Positions 1 to 11,207 are shown, counted from the stretch's first letter. The stretch is DNA of 64,000 nucleotides from Lepus europaeus (GCF_033115175.1 NC_084831.1:12000540-12064539), one strand, 5' to 3'. Translations and numbers: made by a program. Notes: a model not told the origin generated them from the sequence alone.

Positions 1-55
1 TACCTCTCTCTCTCTCTCTCCTCCCCCAACCTCTTTAATAAATAAAAATTCTAAG
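1..55 (+). mobile_element. CSINE 3' tail, cut by window edge
   Basis: A CT-rich run followed by AATAAATAAAAATT is the 3' end of a plus-strand rabbit C-repeat. The rest lies outside the window. Confidence 0.7.
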
Positions 56-340
56 CATTGAGATGTAGTTTCTGTACAATGAGATCAGTTACAAGGATTT
101 TCACCAATTTATATACCTGCACCCATCACCACCCTAAGTGTAAATAAGTAAAAATTACTATAAAATGACTTAGGAGGGCGTGTCCATCACCCCAGGAGTT
201 CTCACCCTGCCTCCTTTCAGTGGAATGCCCCACCCCCGCCCCGGCACCTGCCGTGGGAATTCCCTCCTTGCAGGTTACCCTGCTGTTCCCGCTCTGAAAC
301 GTACAGGCTGTGCTGGTCTGGGCCTGGCTCCCTGTATCGC

Positions 341-1100
341 TTTGTTGCTGTTGTCCCAGGAGCGCAGGTTATGCGTTCACTGCCTCCCGCACCCTTCTGA
401 GCCGCTGTCTGGAAAGGGAGCTGGGCCCTTTAAGTTCCCCCCTTGGCAGCAGGCGGGCTCCGGCAGCAGGGGGCACTGGGGACCAGGGTCCTGCCTCCCA
501 GCACGTGGGGTCCTGCCTCCCAGCACGAGGGGTCCTGCCTCCCAGCACGTGGAGTCCTGCCTCCCAGCACGTGGGGTCCTGCCTCCCAGCACGAGGGCGC
601 CAGCCGCTGGCTCAGCAGCCCCCGGCCCCCAGCTCCACCTTGGGCAGCTCTGCCAGTCCGTGAGCCGCCTCCCCTCCTGAGCAGCTGTGGTTTGGGGTAA
701 GTGCCCAGGTCGGACTTCTAGCAAGTTCGGCTGGTGTGGAATCTTTTCCCAGACTTAACTTGGCCATGCGTGTGTGTGTGTGTGGGGGGGGTCACTGCCC
801 TGCCCCCGTCCCAAGGTTGGACTTGGGGCCCCAAGGAGGGGTTGCTTCTCAGGGGGGCTACCTCTTTTCCTGCCTTCCTACTGACCGTTCCTTAGGGCTC
901 TGCCGCAGCCCTGGGGGTGGGGGTGCCTCCATGGGGGCTGGCTCAGCCTGGGGGTGGTCTCTCCCTTGGGGGCCGTGTTTGGGCTCTGGGGTGGAGGGGC
1001 TCCTCCTCCGGGTCAGGACCCACCTGGGGGCTGTGTCCCAGGTCTGGGGGTGGGCTCCGTTTGGTCTGGGGGTCTCTCAGCCCTGGTGGGGGAGCTCTGC
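341..1100 (+). promoter_or_regulatory. Promoter-like GC-rich block, copy 1
   Basis: This block is homologous to 4950-5590. Shared segments in the same order include GGGAGCTGGGCCCTTTAA (about 418-433), CGGCAGCAGGGGGCACTGGG (461-480, a CTCF-like core), TTTGGGGTAAGTGCCCAGG (691-709, a consensus splice donor with GT at 697), CAAGTTCGGCTGG, and GGTCACTGCCCTGCCCCC. The downstream part to about 1400 is a run of short CTGGGGG-type units. It could be a first exon with its promoter or an LTR-like repeat; I cannot decide from one window. Confidence 0.45.
484..594 (+). repeat. 22-bp minisatellite, about 5 copies
   Basis: The unit GTCCTGCCTCCCAGCACGTGGG is repeated about five times with T/A and G/A variants at the end of the unit. 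It lies inside promoter-like block copy 1 and is absent from copy 2, so it expanded after the duplication. Confidence 0.85.
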
Positions 1101-1410
1101 CCTGGGGTTTCCCTGAGCTGGGGGAGGGGCAGTTTTGAGGACCGGGTCTCTGCCCTGGGTGGGCGTCTCTTGGGACCTCTCAGGCTCTCCTGGGGGGCTG
1201 GGGCCCCGTCCTGGGGGCAGTCTTCCTGGGGGGACTTTGCCTCCATCTTGGAGCTCTTTGGAGCTGCCCTGGGGGGCCCTGCCTCAGCGCTGGGGCCTCT
1301 CAGCGCCCTCAGTGAGGGGTCCGTGCCAGCCCTGGGGGGTCCTCCCCCTCAGTGCAGCCGTCAGCTCCGGGGGGTGGGGTGGGGGTGGGGCCGGGTGGGC
1401 AGTAGCTGTT

Positions 1411-2063
1411 GTTTCTGCTAGCTCCAGTTCCCTGCCCCTTCCTGGTCAGCTCCCGGGCAGTCGCTGGCCCTCTGTGTGCCACTGCTGTTAGGGTCACCGC
1501 ATGGATTCCTTCTCTCGCCGGGTGGCAGCAGTGACCCCTGGAGAGGCACCTGCAGCCGGTGGCGTCTGGGGCTTGGGCTCGGTGCTGTGGCTGAAGGTGG
1601 GGTCGAGTTCCTTGCCGGTGGGCAGTGGGATGTGTGGCGGAGGCACATGGTGGCGTCCCAGTGCGTGGAGCTGTCGCCGGGACACGTCCCTTGGGGCTGG
1701 AGGGACGCTGCTCTTGACTGTGTGGCTGGGGCGGGCGCTGGAGCTCGGAGAGAGAAAGGAGCAAGCTCAGCCCTTTAGCTCTGACCCCAGGCCTGGGCTG
1801 TGAGAGCCGAGGCCTCCCGGGAGCTGTCACTGCCCGCAGGCCGGGGCCTGATCCCCGGGAAGACCACACTCTGGGCACTGCTGTCGGCGGGGTGGCATCT
1901 CGAGTTTCGCATGTGAAAGTTGGGGCGTTGGTTGGGAACAAAGGGGGTCCTGCCCCGTGGGGTCCGCAGGGCCCACGTGGAATGGGAGGAGTCGGAATGC
2001 CCAGGCAGCTCAGGGGGACCCGAGCCCACCGCTATTGGGGGACACTCAGTTCCTGTGTGTAAG
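1411..2063. other. Unannotated GC-rich stretch
   Basis: The sequence is non-repetitive as far as I can see, with no splice-bounded conserved frame. Open frames on both strands reflect GC content. Confidence 0.4.
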
Positions 2064-2072
2064 AAAGCACTG

Positions 2073-2386
2073 TGGGGCTGGCGCTGTGGCGTAGTGGGTT
2101 AAAGCCCCGGCCTGTAGCACCCGCATCCCTTGTGGACGCGGGTTCAAGTCCCAGTTGCTCCATTTCTAATCCAGCTCTCTGCTATGGCCTGGGAAGCAGT
2201 AGAAGATGACCCAGGTGCTTGGGTCCCTGCACCCACATGGGAGACCTGGAAGAAGCTCCTGGTTCCTGGCTTTGGATCAACCCATCTCCTGCTGTTGCGG
2301 CCATTTGGGGAGCGGATGGAGGACCTCCTCTCTCTCTCTACCTCTCTCTAACTCTTTTCTTTCAAATAAAATAAATGTTAAAAAAT
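2073..2386 (+). mobile_element. CSINE, full length
   Basis: It runs from GGGGCTGGCGCTGTGGCGTAG through the CT-rich part to AAATAAAATAAATG. Imperfect target-site duplications flank it: AAAGCACTG (2064-2072) and AAAGCCCTG (2387-2395). Confidence 0.92.
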
Positions 2387-2395
2387 AAAGCCCTG

Positions 2396-2747
2396 CGCCC
2401 CCCCCCCCCCCCGCCCTGTGGGCACCTGCCAGCGAGGCTCACAGCCCAGCCTGCTCCATGGTGCCAGGTGCACGCCAGCCCCTAAGAGGAACACGGGAGG
2501 AACCATGAGACTTTGCTCCTGTGTGGCAGCAGGAAGCCGAGGACATGTGTGGGACTGGACCTTGGGAGGGCACTGACCCGCTAGGCGGGGCTAACGCCAG
2601 GGATGCTGCATCTCATCGACCCACGCGCCGTGTAAGGGCGGGGCTGTGCTCCCGGAAACTGGCTCTCAGGTGACCTTGACCCTGGTGTGAATGCCATGGG
2701 GCATACTTGCACGAATTAAGATGCTGTGATGTCACCAGGCAATATAC
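2396..2747. other. Poly-C tract then unique sequence
   Basis: A run of about 16 C residues at 2397-2413 follows the SINE tail. The remainder shows no recognisable element. Confidence 0.4.
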
Positions 2748-3010
2748 TCTTTGAAAAATGTATTTGAGAGGCAGAGAGAGTGAGAGAGAGAGACAGCAGG
2801 TGGGAGAGAGCAAGTGAGCAGGTGAGAGAGTGAGAGTGTGTGAGCAGGTGGAAGAGAGAGAGCGCGCGCTCTCAGCGGCTGGTTCATTGCCCGGCTGCCT
2901 GCAGTGGCCGGGGCTGGTCTGAGACCAGAGCCAGGAGCTGGGAGCTCCGTCCAGATCTCTCAGGGTCTGCACGGGGAAGCTGGAACTGGACGCAGGCACT
3001 CCGGGCTGGA
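2748..3010 (-). mobile_element. Old CSINE, diverged
   Basis: TGTATTTGAGAGGCAGAGAG, an expanded GA-rich stretch, CTGGTTCATTGCCC and CCAGGAGCTGGGAGCTCC give the reverse-complement CSINE order. The tRNA-like end is not recognisable. Confidence 0.65.
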
Positions 3011-3282
3011 CACGGGCCTCTTCAGTGTCCTGCTCCAGTGGATATGACCTCGCGCAGCCACGGTTGTGCTGCGGTTCGCTGGGGGCGCCCTCCCGTGGCA
3101 CCTGACCGTACTTGCTCTAGTGGCTGAGTTGGCGGGTTGCCGTTAGCCTACAGTTAGTGCTGGGGTACCATGTTGCGAAAGAGGGAGATGGGGTGGGGGC
3201 CTGTGTGCACCCAGCTCTTCTGTAAGAGGGACCAGAGACGGGGACACAAAGAAGTAGATGTGTGTGGGGGGAGGGTAGAGGG

Positions 3283-3600
3283 TGACGGTGCTGTGGCTCA
3301 GTGGGTTAAGCTGCAGCCTACAGTGTGGGTATCCCATAGGAGCACCGGTTCGAGTCCCGGCTGCCCCACTTCCGAGCCAGCTCCCTGCTAATGCTTCCGG
3401 GAAGGCCGCAGAGGATGGCCCAAGTGCTTAGGTCCCTGCCACCCATGTGGAGACCTGGATGGAGTCTGGCTTCTAGCTTTAGCCTGGCCCAGCCCGGACC
3501 ATTGCAGCCAACTGGGGAGTGAATCAGTGGATAGAAGATTCCTTTCTCTCTCTCTCTCTCTCTGTAACTGCCTTTCAAATAAACAAATACATAAATCTTA
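3283..3600 (+). mobile_element. CSINE
   Basis: The head GACGGTGCTGTGGCTCAGTG, a B-box-like GGTTCGAGTCCCGG, and an AAATAAACAAATACATAAATC tail are all present. It is followed 8 bp later by another copy in the same direction. Confidence 0.9.
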
Positions 3601-3608
3601 TGTCTCAG

Positions 3609-3911
3609 GGGGCTGGCATTATGGCATAGCAGGTTAAACTGCTGCCTGTGACACCGGCATCCCATATGGGTGCCGGTTTGAGTCCCGGCTGCTCCACTTC
3701 CGATCCAGCTCTCTGCTGTGACCTGGGAAAGCAGTGGAAGATGGCCCAAATGCTTGGGCCCCTGAACCTACATGGAGACCCGGAAGAAGCTCCAGGCTCT
3801 GGCCTGGCCCAGCCCTGGCTGTTGTGAACATCTGAGAAGCAAGGCACGGATGGAAGCTCTCTTCTCTGTCGCTTTTCCTTTCAAATAAATGAAAATAGGT
3901 ATTGAAAAAAA
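3609..3911 (+). mobile_element. CSINE, tandem to the previous copy
   Basis: It has the head GGGCTGGCATTATGGCATAGC, the B-box-like GGTTTGAGTCCCGG, and a tail CAAATAAATGAAAATAGG ending in a short A run. Confidence 0.9.
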
Positions 3912-4486
3912 GTCGGCAATGCAATATGAATGCCCTGGGGACGGCTGGCGTCCTGTATTCTCTCGGGAGTAACAAGGAAAGACGCCTCCTGTGTTCAGTA
4001 GATGCAGTTCTTTCTCAAACATATTTGACCCACGGCTGGGTGAGCCCTGGGTGGGGCCTGAGCGACACAGACAGCCCTGGGTGGGCCAGCCCTCCCCGGC
4101 TCCAGGCATCCGGTAGGAGTGGTGAGCACTCGTCTTGTTTTCCAATGCCACAGTCACTCCCAGACCCTGAAGGCCTTGGAAAGCGGGGGACCCCGGAGGG
4201 AGGAGCCCACATCTCAGTAAACCTCCTTCCACTCCTGCCCCCCAGGGCCCCGTTTAATGGGGGTGGTGGAGGTGGCCAGATGGTCCTGGGGTGACCAGGC
4301 GCTGGCCCTGACCTGGTCCCGGGGGGCCCTGTAGCGCTGGGTCAGCGTGGGGACTTCTCACAGTCTGGTGGCGGGAGTCTGCTCCCAGCCGGTGCCCGTG
4401 GACCCGACTGTCCACGCCCATGCCGAGACCGTCTTCCACACTCACAACTGCGCTTAGCGCCCAGCCAGCTTCTCCCCAGGTGCCTT
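3912..4486. other. Unannotated stretch
   Basis: I see moderate GC content, no tandem repeat and no recognisable element or exon. Confidence 0.35.
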
Positions 4487-4792
4487 TAAAAACATTTATT
4501 TTTATTTATTTGAAAGGCAGAGTTACAGAGAGAGAGAGATCTTCCATCCGCTGGTTCACTCCTCAGATGGCCACAACAGCCAGGGCTGGGCCAGGCTGAA
4601 GCCAGCAGCTTTTTCTGGGTCTCCCCTGTGGGTGCAGGGGCCCAAGTACTTGGGCCATCTTCTGCTGCTTTCCCAGACACGTTAGCGGGGAGCTGGATCG
4701 GAAGTGGAGCACCGGGGGCTTGAACTGGCGCCCTGTGGGCTGCTGGTGTCACAGGCGGTGGCTTTACCTGCTACGCTACAGCACCGGCCGCC
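4487..4792 (-). mobile_element. CSINE
   Basis: The order ATTTATTTGAAAGGCAGAG, CTTCCATCCGCTGG, and CTACGCTACAGCACCGGCC marks a nearly complete minus-strand copy. Confidence 0.92.
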
Positions 4793-4949
4793 GTTGCCTT
4801 TTGTAGACAAGCGTTGGCAAGGCCACTGCGCAGTTGAGTCAGCGTTGCAGAGCATCCGTGGAGCTGAGTCCCAGTCCGAGCAGCGGGCAGCGTGGTCTGC
4901 CGGCCCGTGGGCCCCGAGCGTCCTCGTCTCCTGGGCAGAGCTGGAGCTG

Positions 4950-5595
4950 TGTTGCTGTGCAGGAGCGGCGGGTGGACGGCTTCCCACGGCAGCTGAGGCC
5001 GTACAGGGCAGGCGTGCGCTGGTTCCAGCCACCGCTCCTCCACGCACCCTTCTGGGCTGCTGCGTGGGAAGGGAGCTGGGCCCTTTAAATTCCCCCCTCC
5101 CCCGCCGGCAGCGGACCAGGCTGGGGCAGCAGGGGGCGCTGGGGAGCGCAGAGCCGCCTCCCAGAGTGTGCGGGCCAGGGGCTCCGGCAGCGGCCAGGCG
5201 CAGCCCCCAGCTCCCCTTTCTGGCCCCTCTGCAGGGGGAGCCCCACGAGACAAGAAGCCTCAGGGCAGCTGGGATTTGGGGTGAGTGCCCCAGGCCGGGC
5301 TTCCGGCAAGTTGGGCTGGTTCCACATTTCTTTTCCCAAGCTAACTTCTTGGCCAATTGGGGGGGTCACTGCCCTGCCCCCTTCCCAGGGTCGGCACTTG
5401 GGCCCCCAAGGTAGGGGGGTGCCCTACCTCGGCCCTGGGGGCAGCCCAGGTGGGCAGACTCCCCTGGGAGCGCGGGAGTGGGGGTCTTCTCCTGCTTCAG
5501 CCCTGGGGGCGGGGTCTTTGATATGCTGTCTCAGCACTGGGGCTGGGGGGCCTTCCTTGGGGGGGGTCTCTCTCAGCCCTGGGGGTAGCAGCTGC
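4950..5595 (+). promoter_or_regulatory. Promoter-like GC-rich block, copy 2
   Basis: This is the paralogue of 341-1100. GGGAGCTGGGCCCTTTAAAT is at 5071-5090, GGCAGCAGGGGGCGCT (close to the canonical CTCF core) at 5125-5140, and the splice-donor-like GGGGTGAGTGCC has GT at 5281. TTCCGGCAAGTTGGGCTGG and GGGTCACTGCCCTGCCCCC follow in the same order as in copy 1. The TTTAAA box lies about 195 bp before the donor, which would suit a short non-coding first exon. That reading is inference only. Confidence 0.45.
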
Positions 5596-5602
5596 TCCTT
5601 TT

Positions 5603-5810
5603 ATGGTTTTTTTAAAAAATTCGTTTGAGTCGCAGAGAGAGGAGCTCGGGTTCTCTGGTTCATTCCCCAAGTGCCTGCAGCTGGGCCTGGCGGACGCTGG
5701 GAGCTGGGAGCCAGGAAGGCAATCAAGGCCTCCCACGTGGATGGAGAACTCGAACCCAGGCCCTCCCATGTGGGATGTGGGCGTCTTACCAGTAGGCTAA
5801 GTTCTCTTTA
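5603..5810 (-). mobile_element. Old CSINE, diverged
   Basis: Poly-T, CGTTTGAGTCGCAGAGAG, CTGGTTCATTCCCC, GGGAGCCAGGAAGGC and GAACTCGAACCCAGGC appear in reverse order of a plus-strand CSINE. It sits at the 3' edge of promoter-like block copy 2. Confidence 0.65.
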
Positions 5811-7662
5811 TTGCGTCATAGCCAACCTCCCATCGTAGCCATTGTCCTTTCTGTAACCTGCCCTGTTCGGGCGACCGTGCGGTCCCTGCTCGGCCTGGTG
5901 CGCGTGGGCCCGGGTTGCTGGTGCACGGGTGCTTCCGGCCGGGGGCTGTGAGAACACTCTGCCCCTCGTCCTCACAGTGGACACGGCTCCTCTGGCCTCC
6001 GTCTCAGAGCTCTCGGATGGAGACTGCAGGGCTGCCTCCCGCCGTGTCGGGAGGGTGCCGCACTCCTCTGGGTGTTTCCTGGGTCTGTTTTCTTACAGCC
6101 GTGGGGGGGGGGGGTTTCCATGCAGATTTGGGGGGCTGGCTCAGCCTGGTGTGAGCCGGGTGAACGTGGCAGCTCCGTCTAGGGCCTCCGGCCGTGTCAC
6201 CGGGCTGTCTCCTGGTTCCTGATCTGTGAGATGGGCCTTCGCCTGGGCGGCTGCCGGATGGTGGCAGGGCTGCGCCTGCTCCTGGGAACAGCCCTTGGCA
6301 AGGAGCAGGCGCACCGTGGGCGGCAGCCCGGCGACCCGTCCCAGGCCTCCCTGGTGTCGGCCAGCTCGGGTCCACCGACCAAGAGCCCAGCGGGGTGAGG
6401 AGGGGCCTGGTGCTGCTTTCCAGGGCCTGGGCCCTCGGTGGCCGTGGTTCTGGGCTCTACCTGGCCCCTGCCCGTCCAGGCCTGCAGGGACTGGTCAAGT
6501 GCCCGTCTGTTGAGGGATTGACGAGCCTCGTTAGTGCCCGTACAGCCCAGGAGAGGGGTGGCTCGGCGGGGTCAGTGACGGTGCAGCGGTGACATTTAAA
6601 TGTGGTTGCACTGGTCCACGTCCTCCCTGGAGGCAGCCAGGCCCTGGCGGGGCTGGTGGGGGTGGGGCTTCGCTGCAGAGAGGAAGAGAGGGGGCTGCTG
6701 TACGGGAACCCGGGGGTGGGGGTCACTGTGGGGTTTAGCGAGAGCCGAGAGGACAGGGCCCAGCGCAAGCCTGGCACGCGGCAGGTGCTTCCCAAATGCC
6801 CATTTCTGCTTCTCCTGGGGCTGAGCTGGACTGCTGGCCGAGCTGTTGGTACAGACGCCACGTGACCGGGCCTCTGGAGTGTCATCTGTACAATGGGACA
6901 GCTCCAGCGTGGGCGGGGAGGATTTCTGAGTTCAGGGGCCCAGCCTCGCTCTGTTCTCAACACACTGCTTTGCTCTGATGCTGAACCAGCGGACCCCTCC
7001 CCCGCCACCAGGCGCTTATGCCGCAGGTGTAGACATTGTGGACTCCTCTCTGCGGGGGGCAGGAAGCTGTGGGGGCCCGAGCGGCTCACCTGGGGTCCTG
7101 GTCCCTGATCCTCCTGTCTTGGAGGGACGCGGCTTCGGCCGCCCAGCCCCTAACCTTCGCCCTCCAAGGTGGCACTAACACCCCTGACCTGGAGGCCCTC
7201 GGGGGCTCCCGGGGACTGGAGAGGGCCGTCCGGTGTTTGCAGGAATGGACCAGCTTGAGTCCAACAGAACCGAGTCCGCAGGCCCTCGGGGTCTGCTGCC
7301 CCCTCCCAGGCGCCCGCACCGTCCTGTGCAGGCTCTGGGGCCTGAGTCTGGGCTCCCGTGAGTTCGTAGCAGGACCCCGACTGTGGGGGGTCGGTGCATC
7401 GTGGCCGAGATCTTCCCACACCCGCGTGGGGCCGCGTTTGGTGCCTTTGACGTCCACGGCTCCCGGGTGCTGCTCTGTGGTGGCTGTCGTGTCCCTCACC
7501 CTCAGGGTGCACGGGGAGCGCTTGGCCTCTTGGGCACTGGACGGAGACCCGCGTGTGCCGTGATTTCAATTTGTGACATCTGTAGAAACAGCTGCGTCGT
7601 GTGTCACGGGCTCAGCACCTCTCACCGCTCCACTGATTGATTTCAAACACGTGGCCGCTCCC
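5811..7662. other. Unique GC-rich stretch
   Basis: There is no CSINE for about 3 kb from here. Short MIR-like phrases (for example CATCTGTACAATGGG at about 6886) occur, but nothing long enough to annotate separately. Open frames on both strands have no splice context or domain. Confidence 0.4.
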
Positions 7663-7955
7663 CTGGTGGGCCCCCTCCCCCTGGTGGGCCCCCTCCCCCT
7701 GGTGGGCCCCCTCCCCCTGGTGGCGCCCCTCCCTCAGTGGGGTCCCTCCCCCTGGTGGGCCCCCTCCCCCTGGTGGGCCCCCTCCCCCAGTGGGGTCCCT
7801 CCCCCTGGTGGGCCCCCTCCCCCTGGTGGGCCCCCTCCCCCAGTGGGGTCCCTCCCCCTGGTGGGCCCCCTCCCCCTGGTGGGCCCCCTCCCCCTGGTGG
7901 CGCCCCTCCCTCAGTGGGGTCCCTCCCCCTGGTGGCACCCCTCCCCTGGTGGGGC
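7663..7955 (+). repeat. 18-bp minisatellite
   Basis: Units of CCTGGTGGGCCCCCTCCC alternate with a CAGTGGGGTCCCTCCCCC variant, about 16 in all. The unit is a multiple of three, so several frames remain open without coding meaning. Confidence 0.9.
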
Positions 7956-8480
7956 CCCAGCTGGCCTGGGTTCTGTTCCCGCCCATGTGGGAGGAGCGAA
8001 GCTGCCTTAGGGCGGCCACAGGCAGCAGCGCCATACGGGTCCCTCCCGCCCTGCCCGTGTGGTGCTCACGACGGGACCAGACGCGTGGGCTTCTGGGGGG
8101 CAGGCGTGAGTGAGTGAGTGGGTGAGGTGGGGTCCAGACAGTCAGGGCTGTTGTTTCAGAAGCAGCCGAAGGGGGCTCTGGGCACCTGCACAGAGGAGTG
8201 CACAGCAGGAAGTGTGGCTGGGGACAAACCTGGAAGGGGCAGGGACCCGGTGGGGGTCCCACCAGGAAGGCGGCCCCAGCTGGGACTGGGAGTCTGTGCC
8301 CAGGAGAGAGGCGAGCTGGCTGGTGGGCTCCGGCCCTTCCACGCCGGTGTCGTGGGGTCAGGGTCGCTCCTGCCCAGGAATGTGGGGTGTGCGGGTGCCA
8401 GAAGAAGAAAGAGGGGGTGCTCGGCTGCTACCAGTGCTGACGTCCCCCTGGGCTTTGCAGCAGGCCGAGGACGGGGACCG
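7956..8480. other. Unannotated GC-rich stretch between two minisatellites
   Basis: It contains a short GTGAGTGAGTGAGTGGGTGAG simple run near 8105. Nothing else is recognisable. Confidence 0.35.
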
Positions 8481-8712
8481 TCACCCCCAGAGTGTGGGGG
8501 ATGGAGGCCATCACCCCCAGAGTGTGGGGGATGGAGGCTGTCACCCCCGGAGTGTCGGGGACGGAGGGCATCCCCCAGAGTGTGGGGGATGGAGGCTGTC
8601 ACCCCCGGAGTGGTGGGGATGGAGGCTGTCACCCCCGAGTGTCAGGGATGGAGGACGTCACTCCCAGAGTGTCGGGGGCAGAGGCCGTCCCCCAGAGTGT
8701 CAGGGACAGCCC
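8481..8712 (+). repeat. 30-bp minisatellite
   Basis: The unit TCACCCCCAGAGTGTGGGGG plus ATGGAGGCCA repeats exactly 30 bp apart at the start (8481, 8511). Later it degenerates with small deletions, giving about 7-8 copies. Confidence 0.88.
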
Positions 8713-8850
8713 CAAGTTTCTCGGAGCCAATGGAGGAGCTGGTGGCAGGGGCAGAGGGGCTCCCGTGTGTGTGTGAGTGTGTGTCTGTGTGTACAGGGGG
8801 AAGGTTGTGGAAGTGCTGGGTCTGGTTGGGCCTTGAGGGCTGGGTAGGCT

Positions 8851-9204
8851 GCTTTTTTTTTTTCTAAGATTTTATGTATTTATTTGAGAGGTACAGTTAT
8901 AGACTGAGAGGGAGAGACAGAGAGAGAGAGAAAGGTCTTCCATCCACTGGTTTACTCCCCAACCGGCCGCAACAGCCATAGCTGTGCTGATCTGAAGCCA
9001 GGAGCTAGGAGCTTCTTCCGGGTTTCCCATGTGGGTGCAGGGGCCCAGCACTTGGGGGCCACCTTCTACTGCTTTCCCAGGCTACAGCAGAGAGCTGGAT
9101 CGGAAGAGGAGCAGCTGGGATTTGAACCTGCATCCATATGGGATGCTGGCACTGCAGGCGGCGGCTTTATCCGCTATGCCACACACACACACACAAAAAA
9201 AAAA
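8851..9204 (-). mobile_element. CSINE with (CA)n at its tRNA-like end
   Basis: Poly-T, ATTTATTTGAGAGGTACAG and CTTCCATCCACTGG lead to TTTATCCGCTATGCCACAC. A (CA)n/A-run follows where the head would finish. Confidence 0.9.
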
Positions 9205-9454
9205 GGCGCTGGCCCCCTGGGTGGTCTTGAATGGGAGCATGGGGTGGGGCTCAGGGCCAGGGTCCTGAGGCTGGGGTCCGTGGAGACAGGCTGGTGGTGG
9301 AGCCGCAGGCAGGAGACACAGCTGAATTGGGGGCTTGGGGAGGAGAGGAGGCCCAGGGCAGGGCTGGTAGGACATGCCGCCCTGGGGAGGCACCTGCTGT
9401 GTGCTCGCTCTGCTGTGGCATGGGTATTCCGCACAACAGCCCCGTCTGGTTAGC

Positions 9455-9590
9455 GCTGCTGGGACCCCTGTCGACACAGATGGAGACTTGGGCTCAGAGA
9501 GGCCCAGCGCCTTGGCCGTGGTCACGCAGCAAGCGAATAGCAGAGCGGGGGCCCGGAACCCTGGCCTGGCCCGGCCAGCATTCTTTGCTC
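9455..9590 (-). mobile_element. MIR-like fragment
   Basis: GATGGAGACTTGGGCTCAG, GTGGTCACGCAGCAAGC and AGCAGAGCGGGGGCCCGGA are the minus-strand MIR core phrases (gaaactgaggctcag / ggtcacacagc). Confidence 0.6.
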
Positions 9591-9929
9591 GGCTCTTCCT
9601 GGATCTCGGGTGGTGAAGTCTGGGGGCGCCTGCCGATGTGTCCTGGGCTGTGGCCCAGTTCTTTCTCCTTAGCCTTGCTCTCCTGCAGATTTCTTAGACA
9701 GCATTGCACATGTTGGGGGGGGGCAGATTCTGGCGGGGCTGGCGCAGGGTCTGGGGAGATCTTCTTGGCTCTGAAGGTATGCTCCCCTCCCCACAAAGAG
9801 CTGGAAGAAAAGGTGGCAAAATTGGAGTCAGCAGAAAAATCTCATTTTCACCTTAGACACGTGTGTAGCTGTCAGATATCAACCCAGCGAGAGAGCTCCG
9901 AGCCCAGTCCCACCCTGGACGTTGACAGG

Positions 9930-10012
9930 AAGTCACTGTCGTGTTGTAGGCAGGATGAGTCTCCTGTGCAGGCCTCAGTTTTCCCACCAGTAAAATGGGC
10001 GTGGAGGCCCTC
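9930..10012 (+). mobile_element. MIR-like fragment
   Basis: GCCTCAGTTTTCCCACCAGT followed by AAAATGGGCG is the typical MIR 3' phrase. Confidence 0.55.
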
Positions 10013-10236
10013 GCTTGCTTGCGGGACCTCTGGGAAAGGCAGAGGTGTGAGCCGGGCCAGGAGCTGGAGAGGGGAGGGTGGGCAGTGCCCCGCTCATGGG
10101 TCCAGCCCTGGTTAGAGGGTCAGCCCTGCTCAGGGCCAGCCAGTTGTTGCTGTGCGGGGCTGCTACGGCCAGGTCTTTGGGTTATTTCCAAGGAAAGCCA
10201 GAAATCTGAATTATGCCCTAAAACCTTCCAAATCTG

Positions 10237-10492
10237 GGCTGGCGCTGTGGCGCAGTGGGTTAACGCCCCTGCCTGAAGTGCCAGCATCCCATATGGGCGC
10301 TGGTTTGAGACCTGGTTGCTCCACTTCTGATCCAGCTCTCTGCCGTGGCCTGGGAAAGCAGTAGAAGATGGCCTAAGACTTTGGGCCCCAGCACCCACGT
10401 GGGAGACCCAGAAGAAGCTCCTGGCTCCTGGCTTTTGATCGGTGCAGCTATGGCCGTTGTGGCCAACTGGGGTGTGAACCATCGGATGAAAG

Positions 10493-10538
<46 letters not shown>

Positions 10539-10593
10539 CTCCTCTCTTTGTGTAACTCTGACTTTCAAATAAACAAATCTTTAACAAAAACCA
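10237..10593 (+). mobile_element. CSINE, full length, with target-site duplication
   Basis: It is complete from GGCTGGCGCTGTGGCGCAG through a pure (CT)n run at 10496-10532 to the AAATAAACAAATC tail. Target duplications are CTTCCAAATCTG (10225-10236) and CTTCTAAATCTG (10594-10605), with one mismatch. Confidence 0.95.
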
Positions 10594-10605
10594 CTTCTAA
10601 ATCTG

Positions 10606-11196
10606 AACTATTAGCCACTGGATCCGAAACGCTGGGAACCACAGAACGGCCCCTAGACTCAGCAGCAGGCACTGGGCCCGTCCGCTTGCCATGGCTGGGC
10701 TCGATTATCTGGGTTTCCTCTACGCATACAAAGAAAATCCAAATATTTGCCTTCTGGATCTATTGATTTGTACTCATTGATGAGGTCTGTGCTTAACACC
10801 GTGCGTCTAAGCTCGGAGCTAACAATGGGGCGGGGGCGTCTGTGAGAAGCGGTCATCAGGTTAGGACTCCGTGTGCACCTGTGCCTCTCCCGCCGGTCAT
10901 GTCCCGTCTGCGGTCCGGCTGCAACCTGTCCTGCTGCGGACTTAACCTAGCCTGGCTCCTATGGCGACAGAGCCTGCTGCCCCTCCCCCCTGTCCTAGAT
11001 TCCGAGGCAGGATCGCAGGGAGAGTGGCCCTGAGTCGTCCATGGCCTGGACAGCTGTCCCAGGGACCTGCACCCTGCACCTCTGTGACACCAAGGCAGGG
11101 CAGGGTTATCTGACACCAGTGGGCGGCCCGAGAGTGAGGTTCGCTGGCGCTCGGAGGTCTTGAGGGACCTCCAGCGAGAGCAGTGGCCAATGTGGG
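10606..11196. other. Unannotated stretch
   Basis: It contains an AT-richer patch at about 10720-10800 (CCAAATATTTGCC, CTATTGATTTG). Otherwise it is unremarkable, with no exon evidence. Confidence 0.35.
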
Positions 11197-11207
11197 TCAA
11201 TTTCTTT

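Larger units (their letters stand above)
9205..10224. other. Mostly unique stretch with MIR-like fragments
   Basis: Apart from two MIR-like pieces annotated separately, it contains a coiled-coil-like short frame at about 9790-9870 that lacks convincing splice boundaries. Confidence 0.35.

Noticed and set aside
2073-2386. tRNA gene-like heads with A- and B-box motifs (here and in every plus-strand SINE)
   Set aside because: They belong to tRNA-derived SINEs with CT-rich bodies and A-rich tails. No cloverleaf of an intact tRNA gene was found.
9231-10115. 294-codon plus-strand frame containing a coiled-coil-like KELEEKVAKLESAEKSH stretch
   Set aside because: It spans MIR fragments, lacks credible splice sites around the short helical segment, and matches no gene expected here.
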